Shown piece by piece: positions 53,482-60,826 of a stretch of DNA of 64,000 bases. The DNA is from Luteimonas rhizosphaerae (lineage in GTDB: Bacteria > Pseudomonadota > Gammaproteobacteria > Xanthomonadales > Xanthomonadaceae), in the NCBI RefSeq assembly GCF_002849595.1, contig NZ_NRQR01000020.1:124001-188000 (forward strand). Reading direction: 5' to 3'. Under the pieces are notes generated by a model. The model was not told where the DNA came from. It made no database searches and worked only from the letters and a program-made list of their open reading frames with translations. Position 1 is the first letter of the stretch. Each line of letters starts with the position of its first letter. Position numbers and translations under genes: made by a program.

Positions 53482-54042
53482 ATGGCCATTTTCCCGCAGT
53501 CCGGCACCGCCAAGAAAGATTCCCCCAGCTTCGCCAACGATCTCCCGCCGTCGCCCGCACCGGCGCGCGAGCCCACCCCGGCGATCGCCGATTTCTCGAC
53601 GCCCGCGCAGCCCGCACCGCAGCCGGTCGCGCGCCAGAACGTGGAACCCGTCGCCAAGGATGCCGTGGCGAAGGAATCGGTGATCGCGGCCGACCTGACC
53701 ATCGAAGGCAAGATCGAGGGCACCGGCGACGTCCGCAGCGCGGGCAAGTTTCAGGGCGACGTCAACGTGCAGGGCAACCTCACGATCGAGGAAGGCGCCA
53801 AGCTCAACGGCGGCGTCCGCGCGAAGAAGGTGCTGGTGTCGGGCGAACTGGAAGGCAACATCGAATCCGCCTCGCTGGTCGAGCTGCGCGATTCGGCGGT
53901 GCTGACCGGCGACCTCAAGGCGGGCTCGCTGACCGTGTCGGCCGGCTCCAAGATCCGCGGCCACGTCGAGTGCGGCTGGGGCGAGGTCAAGACCGGCGCG
54001 ACCGGCAAGACCACCAGCGATAAGACGACCGACGCCGCCTGA
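53482..54042 (+). CDS. bactofilin family cytoskeletal protein
   Basis: 186 residues from ATG 53482 (MAIFPQSGTAKKDSPSFAND). ATG 53473 is a possible earlier start but lies only 2 bases from GAGG. After a Pro-rich N-tail (about 1-70) comes the right-handed beta-helix of DUF583: IAADLTIEGKIEGTGDVRSA, GDVNVQGNLTIEEGAKLNGG and SLVELRDSAVLTGDLKAGSL. It ends in a Thr/Lys-rich tail. Bactofilins polymerise and localise cell-wall or morphogenesis proteins. A zinc-ribbon gene starts 2 bases after its stop, a tight operon. Confidence 0.93.
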   Translation: MAIFPQSGTAKKDSPSFANDLPPSPAPAREPTPAIADFSTPAQPAPQPVARQNVEPVAKDAVAKESVIAADLTIEGKIEGTGDVRSAGKFQGDVNVQGNLTIEEGAKLNGGVRAKKVLVSGELEGNIESASLVELRDSAVLTGDLKAGSLTVSAGSKIRGHVECGWGEVKTGATGKTTSDKTTDAA

Positions 54043-54044
54043 CC

Positions 54045-54449
54045 GTGAGCAGCCGGCCCGGTGCGGCAGGTGCCACGCGCACCTGCCCGCACTGCAAGAC
54101 GACCATCCTGGAAAGCGCGGCGCGTTGTCCGTCGTGCCAGCATTACCTGCGCCTGGACAGCGGCCCGGTCTCGCCGATCCTGGCCCGCAATGCGGTCCAG
54201 CGCGAGGCGCCCACGACGGCCCTGCAGGTCGAGGGCTGCATCCGGCACCCGTCCGAGGGCGGAGCCTGGGAATACTCGGTCGTGCTGGTCATCCGCGACG
54301 CGGACGGCAAGGAGATCAACCGGCAGGTCATCGGGGTCGGTGCCCTGCTGGTCGGCGACGAGCGCACCTTCAATCTCAGCGTCGAGGTCACGCCGACCAG
54401 CGACGTGCGCCGGCCGACGCGCTCACCGGTGAGCCGCGGCCGCCACTGA
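54045..54449 (+). CDS. zinc-ribbon protein downstream of bactofilin
   Basis: 134 residues from GTG 54045, two bases after the bactofilin stop, so probably translationally coupled. Two CxxC knuckles, RTCPHCKTTILES and ARCPSCQHYLRLD (about 13-38), form a rubredoxin-like zinc ribbon. A beta-sandwich-like region follows (AWEYSVVLVIRDADGKEINR, LLVGDERTFNLSVEV). No known family is assigned. The context suggests a partner of the bactofilin. Confidence 0.75.
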   Translation: MSSRPGAAGATRTCPHCKTTILESAARCPSCQHYLRLDSGPVSPILARNAVQREAPTTALQVEGCIRHPSEGGAWEYSVVLVIRDADGKEINRQVIGVGALLVGDERTFNLSVEVTPTSDVRRPTRSPVSRGRH

Positions 54450-54601
54450 CGCTGTTCGGTTCGAACGGAGCCCGGCCGGATGCGTCGGGACGTCGGCACC
54501 CGGCCCGTGCGAGCACCGCGACCGCCGCACCCCTGGGGTGCCACGTGGTCGCCCGGCATGAGCCGTTCCCCGCCTGCGATGGGCCGTGGCGATCCCGCGG
54601 A

Positions 54602-54838
54602 TCAGCGCGGCTCGCAACTTCCGCAACTGCCGCACGCGTCCACCGCGCGTGGTGCGGGCGCGATGCGCCGGCCCAGCGCGCGTACCCAGCCCGGCCGCTG
54701 CTCGCGCAGCAGCGGCAGCGCCAAGGCGATCCGCAACCGGCGTGCGAGCTGCGGGGCCTGCTTCTTGAGCACGATCCAGGCGCTGAGCAGCACCGCGGCC
54801 GCGACGACGACGTACTGCAGGAGAAGCCCGGAGGTCAT
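54602..54838 (-). CDS. FeoB-associated Cys-rich membrane protein
   Basis: 78 residues. One N-terminal TM (LLLQYVVVAAAVLLSAWIVL) is followed by a basic linker and a C-terminal CGSCGSC cluster. It starts one base after the feoB stop on the same strand. Small single-TM proteins with a Cys tail next to feoB are known in Xanthomonadaceae and are proposed to assist ferrous iron handling. The function is inferred from context. Confidence 0.75.
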   Translation of the reverse strand: MTSGLLLQYVVVAAAVLLSAWIVLKKQAPQLARRLRIALALPLLREQRPGWVRALGRRIAPAPRAVDACGSCGSCEPR

Positions 54839-54839
54839 C

Positions 54840-56696
54840 TCAGCCCGCGCCCAAGGCGACGGCCAGCTGGTAGGTCACCAGCGACGCGAGATAGGCCAGC
54901 GCGAACAGATAGCCCGCATTGACCGCCATCAGCGTCCAGGAGTTGGTCTCGCGCTTGATCGTCGCCCACGTCGAGATGCACTGCGGCGCATAGATGAACC
55001 ACACGAGCAGCGACAGCGCCGTCGCCAGCGACCAGCCGTCGCTGATGATCGGCGTCAGCGCCTGCGCTGCCGCGTCGTCGCTGGCGGCCGACAGCGCGTA
55101 GACCGTCGCTAGCGACGCAACCGCGACCTCGCGCGCCGCCAGGCCCGGGATCAGCGCGATGCAGATCTGCCAGTTGAAGCCGACCGGCGCGAACAGCACC
55201 GCGAGCGCGTGACCGATGCGACCACCGAAGCGGTATTCGAGCGCGGCGCCGGTGGCGTCGGCCGGCGGCGCTGGGAACGACAGCAGGAACCACAGCAGCA
55301 CGGTCAGCGCGAGGATGATGCCGCCGACCCGCTTGAGGAAGATCATCGCGCGCTCGTACAGGCCGATCAGCAGGTCGCGCGGATGCGGCACGCGATAGGA
55401 CGGCAGTTCCAACAGCAGCGCGTGCTCGCGCTTGTCGCGGCGCCACTTCTTCATCACGTAGGACACCGCCAGCGCGCTGAGGATGCCGGCCAGGTACAGC
55501 GCGAACAGCACCAGCCCCTGCAGGTTCAGCACGCCCCACACCTGCTGCTGCGGAATGAAGGCGCCGATCAGCAGCGCGTAGACGGGCAGACGCGCCGAGC
55601 AGGTCATCAGCGGGGCGACCATGATCGTCGCGATGCGGTCGCGCGGATCCTGGATCGAGCGCGTGGCCATGATCCCGGGAATCGCGCAGGCGAAACTCGA
55701 CAGCAGCGGGATGAACGAGCGGCCCGACAGACCCGCGCCCTTCATCGCACGATCGAGCAGGAAGGCCGCGCGCGGCAGGTAGCCCGACTCCTCCAGCGCG
55801 AGGATGAAGAGGAAGAGGATCAGGATCTGCGGCAGGAAGATCACCACGCCGCCGAGCCCGGCGATGACGCCGTCGGCCAGCAGGCTGGTCAGGGGGCCCG
55901 GCGGCAGCGTGTCGGTGACCCAGCCGCCGAGCGCGCCGGCGCCCGCGTCGATCAGGTCCATCATCGGCGTCGCCCAGGCGTACACCGCCTGGAAGATCAG
56001 GAACATGATCAGCGCCAGCGCCACCAGTCCGAACACCGGATGCAGCAGCCATCGGTCGAGCACGTCGTCGATGCGCGCGGTGCGGCGCGGCATCGTCACC
56101 GCGGCGGCCAGCAGCGCGCGGGTCTCGGCATGCAGATCGCTGCCTTCGGGCGACACGGGCGGCGGACCCGGCGCGTGGGCGACGGTGGCCGCGAGCGTCG
56201 CCAGCAGCTCACGCGCGCCATCGCGTCGTACCGCGACGGTCTCCACCACCGGCACGCCCAGGTGCGCCGCGAGCACCGGCACGTCGATCGCGATGCCGCG
56301 GCGGCGCGCGGCGTCGGCCATGTTCAGGGCCACCACCATCGGCCGGCCCAGCGCGCGCAGTTCCAGCACGAAGCGCAGGTGCAGCCGCAGATTGGTCGCG
56401 TCGACCACGCAGACCAGCACGTCTGGCGCCGGCTCGCCGGGATAGAAGCCGCGGCACAGGTCGCGGGTGATCGCCTCGTCCAGGCTCGCCGGCTGCAGGC
56501 TGTAGGCGCCCGGCAGGTCCAGCAGTGCCCAGCTCTCGCCGCCGGGACCACGCATCCGGCCTTCCTTGCGCTCCACGGTCACGCCGGCGTAGTTGGCGAC
56601 CTTCTGCCGGCTGCCGGTCAGCAGGTTGAACAGCGCGGTCTTGCCGGCGTTGGGACTGCCGACCAGCGCGAAGCGCGGCATCGCCTGCGCGCTCAT
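54840..56696 (-). CDS. feoB: ferrous iron transport protein B
   Basis: 618 residues. The N-terminal G domain has RFALVGSPNAGKTALFNLLT (G1, residues 8-27), LLDLPGAYSLQP (G3) and VVALNMADAARR (G4). The membrane part has the Gate motifs RSFIPLLSSFACAIPGIMAT and TIMVAPLMTCSARLPVYALL, which carry the conserved Cys residues, and about ten TM segments. ATG 56696 overlaps the feoA stop as ATGA, showing translational coupling. It transports Fe(II) across the inner membrane with GTP hydrolysis. Confidence 0.96.
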   Translation of the reverse strand: MSAQAMPRFALVGSPNAGKTALFNLLTGSRQKVANYAGVTVERKEGRMRGPGGESWALLDLPGAYSLQPASLDEAITRDLCRGFYPGEPAPDVLVCVVDATNLRLHLRFVLELRALGRPMVVALNMADAARRRGIAIDVPVLAAHLGVPVVETVAVRRDGARELLATLAATVAHAPGPPPVSPEGSDLHAETRALLAAAVTMPRRTARIDDVLDRWLLHPVFGLVALALIMFLIFQAVYAWATPMMDLIDAGAGALGGWVTDTLPPGPLTSLLADGVIAGLGGVVIFLPQILILFLFILALEESGYLPRAAFLLDRAMKGAGLSGRSFIPLLSSFACAIPGIMATRSIQDPRDRIATIMVAPLMTCSARLPVYALLIGAFIPQQQVWGVLNLQGLVLFALYLAGILSALAVSYVMKKWRRDKREHALLLELPSYRVPHPRDLLIGLYERAMIFLKRVGGIILALTVLLWFLLSFPAPPADATGAALEYRFGGRIGHALAVLFAPVGFNWQICIALIPGLAAREVAVASLATVYALSAASDDAAAQALTPIISDGWSLATALSLLVWFIYAPQCISTWATIKRETNSWTLMAVNAGYLFALAYLASLVTYQLAVALGAG

Positions 56697-56938
56697 GCGA
56701 CCGCTCCGACGCTGACCTTGACGCGCTCGGCCTCGCTGCGACGCAGCGCGAACCGGGTGAAGCCGACCTGCACCAGCAGCGGATCGCCGCCGAACGGACC
56801 CGCCGCGACGACCTCGACCGGCTCGCCCGGCACGAAGCCCAGCTCGCGCAGGCGACGCGCGATGGTGTCGCCGTCGCCGCGGTCTTCGATGGCATCGACA
56901 TGGGCCGGGGTGCGGCGCGACAACTGGCAGAGATTCAC
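56693..56938 (-). CDS. feoA: ferrous iron transport protein A
   Basis: 81 residues with the SH3-like FeoA fold: IARRLRELGFVPGEPVEVVA, FGGDPLLVQVGFTRFALRRS, EAERVKVS. MNLCQLSRRTPAHVDAIED is the start. It stimulates FeoB. It is translationally coupled to feoB through ATGA. The upstream region is shared with the divergent liuC gene, so iron regulation here could affect both, though no Fur box was identified by eye. Confidence 0.92.
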   Translation of the reverse strand: MNLCQLSRRTPAHVDAIEDRGDGDTIARRLRELGFVPGEPVEVVAAGPFGGDPLLVQVGFTRFALRRSEAERVKVSVGAVA

Positions 56939-57053
56939 GGGCGCAGGCTTGCAATGGGAATGGTTCGCATTTTACACCCGCGCCGCGCTGCGACATGGCG
57001 GTTTGCGGCGACTCGTTATCATGCCGGCCTGTTCCGTTCCGCCGGTGCCGCCC

Positions 57054-57842
57054 ATGTCCGATGCCCTCGTCCTCGACCGCCAAGGCGCGGTGCTGCGCCT
57101 GCGCCTGGCGCGGCCGGCGCTGCACAACGCCTTCGACGCCGCCCTGATCGCGGCGCTGACGGCGGCGCTCGACGACCTCGCGGGCGATGCGACGGTCCGC
57201 GTGGTCGTGCTGGAAGCCGAAGGGGCGTCGTTCTCGGCCGGCGCCGACCTCAACTGGATGCGCGGCATGGCCGCCGCCAGCGAGGCCGACAACCGCACCG
57301 ACGCCCTCGCCCTCGCCCGCCTGATGCGCACCCTCGACGAATTGCCGATGCCGACCATCGCGCGCGTCCAGGGCGCGGCCTTCGGCGGCGGCGTGGGCCT
57401 CGTCGCCTGCTGCGACATCGCGATCGGCGTGCCGGGCGCGACGTTCGGCCTGACCGAGGCCCGGCTGGGCCTGTTGCCGGCGACGATCGCGCCGTACGTC
57501 GTCGCCGCGATCGGGGCCCGCCACGCACGGCGCTATTTCGCGACCGCCGAACGCTTCGACGCCGCCCAGGCGCTGCGCCTCGGCCTGCTGCACGAGGTGG
57601 TCGAGTCCGACGCGCTCGACGCCGCCGTCGAGCGCCAGATCGCGCTGCTCCTCAAGGCCGGGCCGGCGGCCGCCGCCGGCGCCAAACGCCTGGTGCGCGA
57701 CGTGGTGGCGACGTCCGACCGCGACCAGCTGGACCAGGCCAACGCCCGTCTGATCGCCGCCCTGCGCGTCTCGCCCGAAGGCCAGGAAGGCCTGACGGCG
57801 TTCCTCGACAAGCGCGCGCCCGCCTGGGTCGTGCCCGACTGA
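57054..57842 (+). CDS. liuC: enoyl-CoA hydratase/isomerase, probable methylglutaconyl-CoA hydratase
   Basis: 262 residues. The crotonase fold is clear: LRLRLARPALHNAFDAALIA, VVVLEAEGASFSAGADLNWM (oxyanion hole), GAAFGGGVGLVACCDIAIG, and FGLTEARLGLLPATIAPYVV with the catalytic Glu. AGADLNWMRGMA is typical of LiuC/AtuE hydratases of leucine and terpene degradation. It is followed 54 bases later by the MCC alpha gene, supporting a liu assignment. It hydrates 3-methylglutaconyl-CoA to HMG-CoA. Confidence 0.88.
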   Translation: MSDALVLDRQGAVLRLRLARPALHNAFDAALIAALTAALDDLAGDATVRVVVLEAEGASFSAGADLNWMRGMAAASEADNRTDALALARLMRTLDELPMPTIARVQGAAFGGGVGLVACCDIAIGVPGATFGLTEARLGLLPATIAPYVVAAIGARHARRYFATAERFDAAQALRLGLLHEVVESDALDAAVERQIALLLKAGPAAAAGAKRLVRDVVATSDRDQLDQANARLIAALRVSPEGQEGLTAFLDKRAPAWVVPD

Positions 57843-57896
57843 CGGATCGCCACCACGTCATCTCCTTTTCTGCTTCGCAACCGGACGCATCGCCCG

Positions 57897-59909
57897 ATGT
57901 TCGACACCCTCCTGATCGCCAACCGCGGCGAGATCGCCTGCCGGATCATCCGCACCGCGCGCCGCCTCGGCGTCCGCACCGTGGCCGTGTTCTCCGAGGC
58001 CGATGCCGATGCCCAGCATGTGCGCCTGGCCGATGCGGCCTATCCGATCGGCGGCCCGCGCCCGCAGGATTCCTACCTGCGCGGCGACGCGATCCTGGAG
58101 GTCGCACGCGACTCCGGCGCGCAGGCGATCCATCCCGGCTACGGCTTCCTCAGCGAGAACGCGGACTTCGCCGACGCGGTCGAGGCCGCCGGCCTGACCT
58201 TCATCGGACCGTCGTCGGCGTCGATGCGCAAGATGGGCAGCAAGGCCGGCGCCAAGGACCTGATGGCCGCGGCCGGCGTGCCGGTCGTGCCGGGCTACAC
58301 CGGCGAGGACCAGGCGCCGCAGCGCCTGGCTGACGAGGCCGCGCGCATCGGCTTCCCGCTGATGATCAAGGCCGCGCACGGCGGCGGCGGCAAGGGCATG
58401 CGCGTGGTCCGTTCGCTGGAGGATTTCCTGCCGAATCTCGAAAGCTGCCAGCGCGAGGCGAAGAACGCCTTCGGCCGCGATCGCGTGCTGCTCGAGCGTT
58501 ACATCGAATCGCCGCGGCACATCGAGATCCAGGTCTTCGGCGACCGCCACGGCGGCGCGATCCATCTCAACGAGCGCGAGTGCTCGGCGCAGCGGCGCTA
58601 CCAGAAGGTGTTCGAGGAATCGCCGTCGCCGTTCCTGACGCCCGCGCTGCGCGCGGCGATGGGCGAGGCCGCGGTGCTGGCTGCGCGCGCGATCGACTAC
58701 GCCAACGCCGGCACGGTCGAGTTCATCGTCGCGCCGTCGGGCGAGTTCTTCTTCATGGAGATCAACACCCGGCTGCAGGTCGAGCATCCGGTCACGGAAC
58801 TGACGACCGGGCTCGATCTCGTCGAATGGCAGCTGCGGATCGCCGCGGACGACGCGTTGCCGCTGGTCCAGGCCGACGTGCCGCGGATCGGCCACGCGAT
58901 CGAAGTGCGCCTGTACGCCGAAGATCCCGAGGCCGGGTTCCTGCCCGGCTCCGGCACGCTGGAGACGCTGCGCCTGCCGCCGCCGTCCGCGCACGTGCGC
59001 GTCGATTCGGGCGTCGTCGAAGGTGACGCGGTGACGATCTTCTACGACCCGATGATCGCCAAGCTGATCGTCCACGACGCCGACCGCCCCGCCGCACTGG
59101 CGCGGCTGCGCGAGGCGCTGGCGCAGTGCGCGATCGTCGGGCCGAAATCGAACATCACCTTCCTCGAGCGTCTGGTGCGGCATCCGGCGATCGTCGGGGC
59201 GACGATTGATACCGGGTATCTTGACCGGCACCTCGACGAGTTCGTGCCGGCCCCTGTGCAGGACGACGCGGCGCACGGCGCCGATGTCCGCCTGCTGGCG
59301 GCGGCCGCCGTCGCCGCGCTCCTCGACGATGCCGCGCGCCGGCAGCGCGAGACGAGCGCCGGCAACGATCCGGGTTCGCCCTGGGCCACGCCGGACGGCT
59401 GGCGCCTCGGCGCACCGGCGACCCGCACCCTCGCCTTCGCGCATCGCGGCGTGCGCATCGACGTGCAGGCGACGCCGCAAGGCCGGGACTGGCGCATCGA
59501 CGATGGCGACACGGCCGTCCTCGTCGAAGGGGCGCGCTGGGCGGACGACGTGCTCTCGGCGCGGATCGACGGACGCGGGCAGCGGCTGGCGGTCGTCGCC
59601 GGCGCGCACGACATCACCGTGCACGACGGCGCGCATCGCCTCACGCTGCAGCGGGTCGAGGACGATCACCGCGGCAGCGGCGCCGATGCCGCGTCCGACG
59701 ATCGCGTGCGGGCGCCGATGCCCGGTCGCGTGGTCGCCTGGCGGGTCGCGGCCGGCGACGCCGTCGAGGCGGGCCAGGAACTGCTGATCCTCGAAGCGAT
59801 GAAGATGGAAATGGCGCTGAAATCGCCGCGCGCCGGCACGGGCGCCGAGCTGCGCGCGACCGAGGGCGAGTTCGTCGACGGCGACGCCGTGCTGGTGGTG
59901 CTGGCATGA
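57897..59909 (+). CDS. liuD: methylcrotonyl-CoA carboxylase, alpha (biotin carboxylase) subunit
   Basis: 670 residues. The biotin carboxylase part (about 1-445) has LLIANRGEIACRIIRTARRL, FPLMIKAAHGGGGKGMRVVR (ATP-binding), HIEIQVFGDRHGGAIHLNER and EINTRLQVEHPVTELTTGLD. After the BT linker, the biotinyl domain ends with LLILEAMKMEMALKSPRAGT, the biotin lysine in EAMKM. It pairs with LiuB (51661). Its last four bases overlap the HMG-CoA lyase gene (ATGA). Confidence 0.95.
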   Translation: MFDTLLIANRGEIACRIIRTARRLGVRTVAVFSEADADAQHVRLADAAYPIGGPRPQDSYLRGDAILEVARDSGAQAIHPGYGFLSENADFADAVEAAGLTFIGPSSASMRKMGSKAGAKDLMAAAGVPVVPGYTGEDQAPQRLADEAARIGFPLMIKAAHGGGGKGMRVVRSLEDFLPNLESCQREAKNAFGRDRVLLERYIESPRHIEIQVFGDRHGGAIHLNERECSAQRRYQKVFEESPSPFLTPALRAAMGEAAVLAARAIDYANAGTVEFIVAPSGEFFFMEINTRLQVEHPVTELTTGLDLVEWQLRIAADDALPLVQADVPRIGHAIEVRLYAEDPEAGFLPGSGTLETLRLPPPSAHVRVDSGVVEGDAVTIFYDPMIAKLIVHDADRPAALARLREALAQCAIVGPKSNITFLERLVRHPAIVGATIDTGYLDRHLDEFVPAPVQDDAAHGADVRLLAAAAVAALLDDAARRQRETSAGNDPGSPWATPDGWRLGAPATRTLAFAHRGVRIDVQATPQGRDWRIDDGDTAVLVEGARWADDVLSARIDGRGQRLAVVAGAHDITVHDGAHRLTLQRVEDDHRGSGADAASDDRVRAPMPGRVVAWRVAAGDAVEAGQELLILEAMKMEMALKSPRAGTGAELRATEGEFVDGDAVLVVLA

Positions 59910-60826
59910 GTGCGACCGAAACCGCCGCCCCGCCCGTCGACGTGCGCATCGTCGAGGTCGGGCCGCGCGACGGCCTGCAGAACGAGAAGGCGCTGGTTCC
60001 GACGGCCGACAAGATCGCGCTGATCGACCGCCTGTCGGCCACCGGGCTGCGCACGATCGAAGCGACGAGCTTCGTCAGCCCGAAGTGGGTGCCGCAGCTG
60101 GCCGACGCCGGCGACGTCTACGCCGGCATCGCCCGCCGACCCGGGATCGCCTATCCGGTGCTGGTGCCCAACGCCACCGGCTACGCGCGCGCGCGCGCCG
60201 TCGGGGTGACGGAGATCGCGGTGTTCACGGCCGCGTCCGAGGCCTTCAACCGCAAGAACATCAACGCCGGCATCGACGAGTCACTGGAACGCTTCGCGCC
60301 GGTCCTGGACCAGGCGCGCGCGGACGGCGTGCGGGTCCGCGGCTACGTGTCGACGGTGCTGGGCTGCCCCTACCAGGGCGAGGTGCCGCTGGCCGATGTG
60401 GTCCGCGTTGCGCGTTCGCTGCACGACATGGGGTGTTATGAAATCTCGCTGGGGGACACGATCGGCGTCGGCACGCCTGCGAAGGCGCGCGCGATGCTGC
60501 GCGCGGTCGCCGACGAGATCCCGATGACCGCGCTCGCGGTGCATTTCCACGACACCTGGGGCCAGGCGCTGGCCAACGTGCTGGCCTGCCTGGAAGAAGG
60601 CGTGCGCGTGGTCGACGCGGCGGTCGCCGGCGCCGGCGGTTGTCCCTACGCACCAGGCGCCAGCGGCAACGTCGCGACCGAGGACGTGGTCTACATGCTG
60701 CAGGGCATGGGCGTGCACACCGGGGTCGATCTCGAGCGCCTGGCCGACACGGGCAACTGGCTGGCGGCGCGCCTCGGACGCCGGACCGGCAGCAAGGCGG
60801 GACAGGCGCTGGCCGCCCGCGGATGA
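59906..60826 (+). CDS. liuE: hydroxymethylglutaryl-CoA lyase
   Basis: 306 residues. VRIVEVGPRDGLQNEKALVP (residues 12-31) is the metal and substrate-binding loop, ATSFVSPKWVPQLADA follows, MTALAVHFHDTWGQALANVL holds metal-binding His residues, and VAGAGGCPYAPGASGNVATE is the signature with the catalytic Cys. It splits HMG-CoA to acetoacetate and acetyl-CoA, the last step of leucine degradation. ATGA overlaps at both ends couple it to liuD before and to the GGDEF-EAL gene after. Confidence 0.95.
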   Translation: MSATETAAPPVDVRIVEVGPRDGLQNEKALVPTADKIALIDRLSATGLRTIEATSFVSPKWVPQLADAGDVYAGIARRPGIAYPVLVPNATGYARARAVGVTEIAVFTAASEAFNRKNINAGIDESLERFAPVLDQARADGVRVRGYVSTVLGCPYQGEVPLADVVRVARSLHDMGCYEISLGDTIGVGTPAKARAMLRAVADEIPMTALAVHFHDTWGQALANVLACLEEGVRVVDAAVAGAGGCPYAPGASGNVATEDVVYMLQGMGVHTGVDLERLADTGNWLAARLGRRTGSKAGQALAARG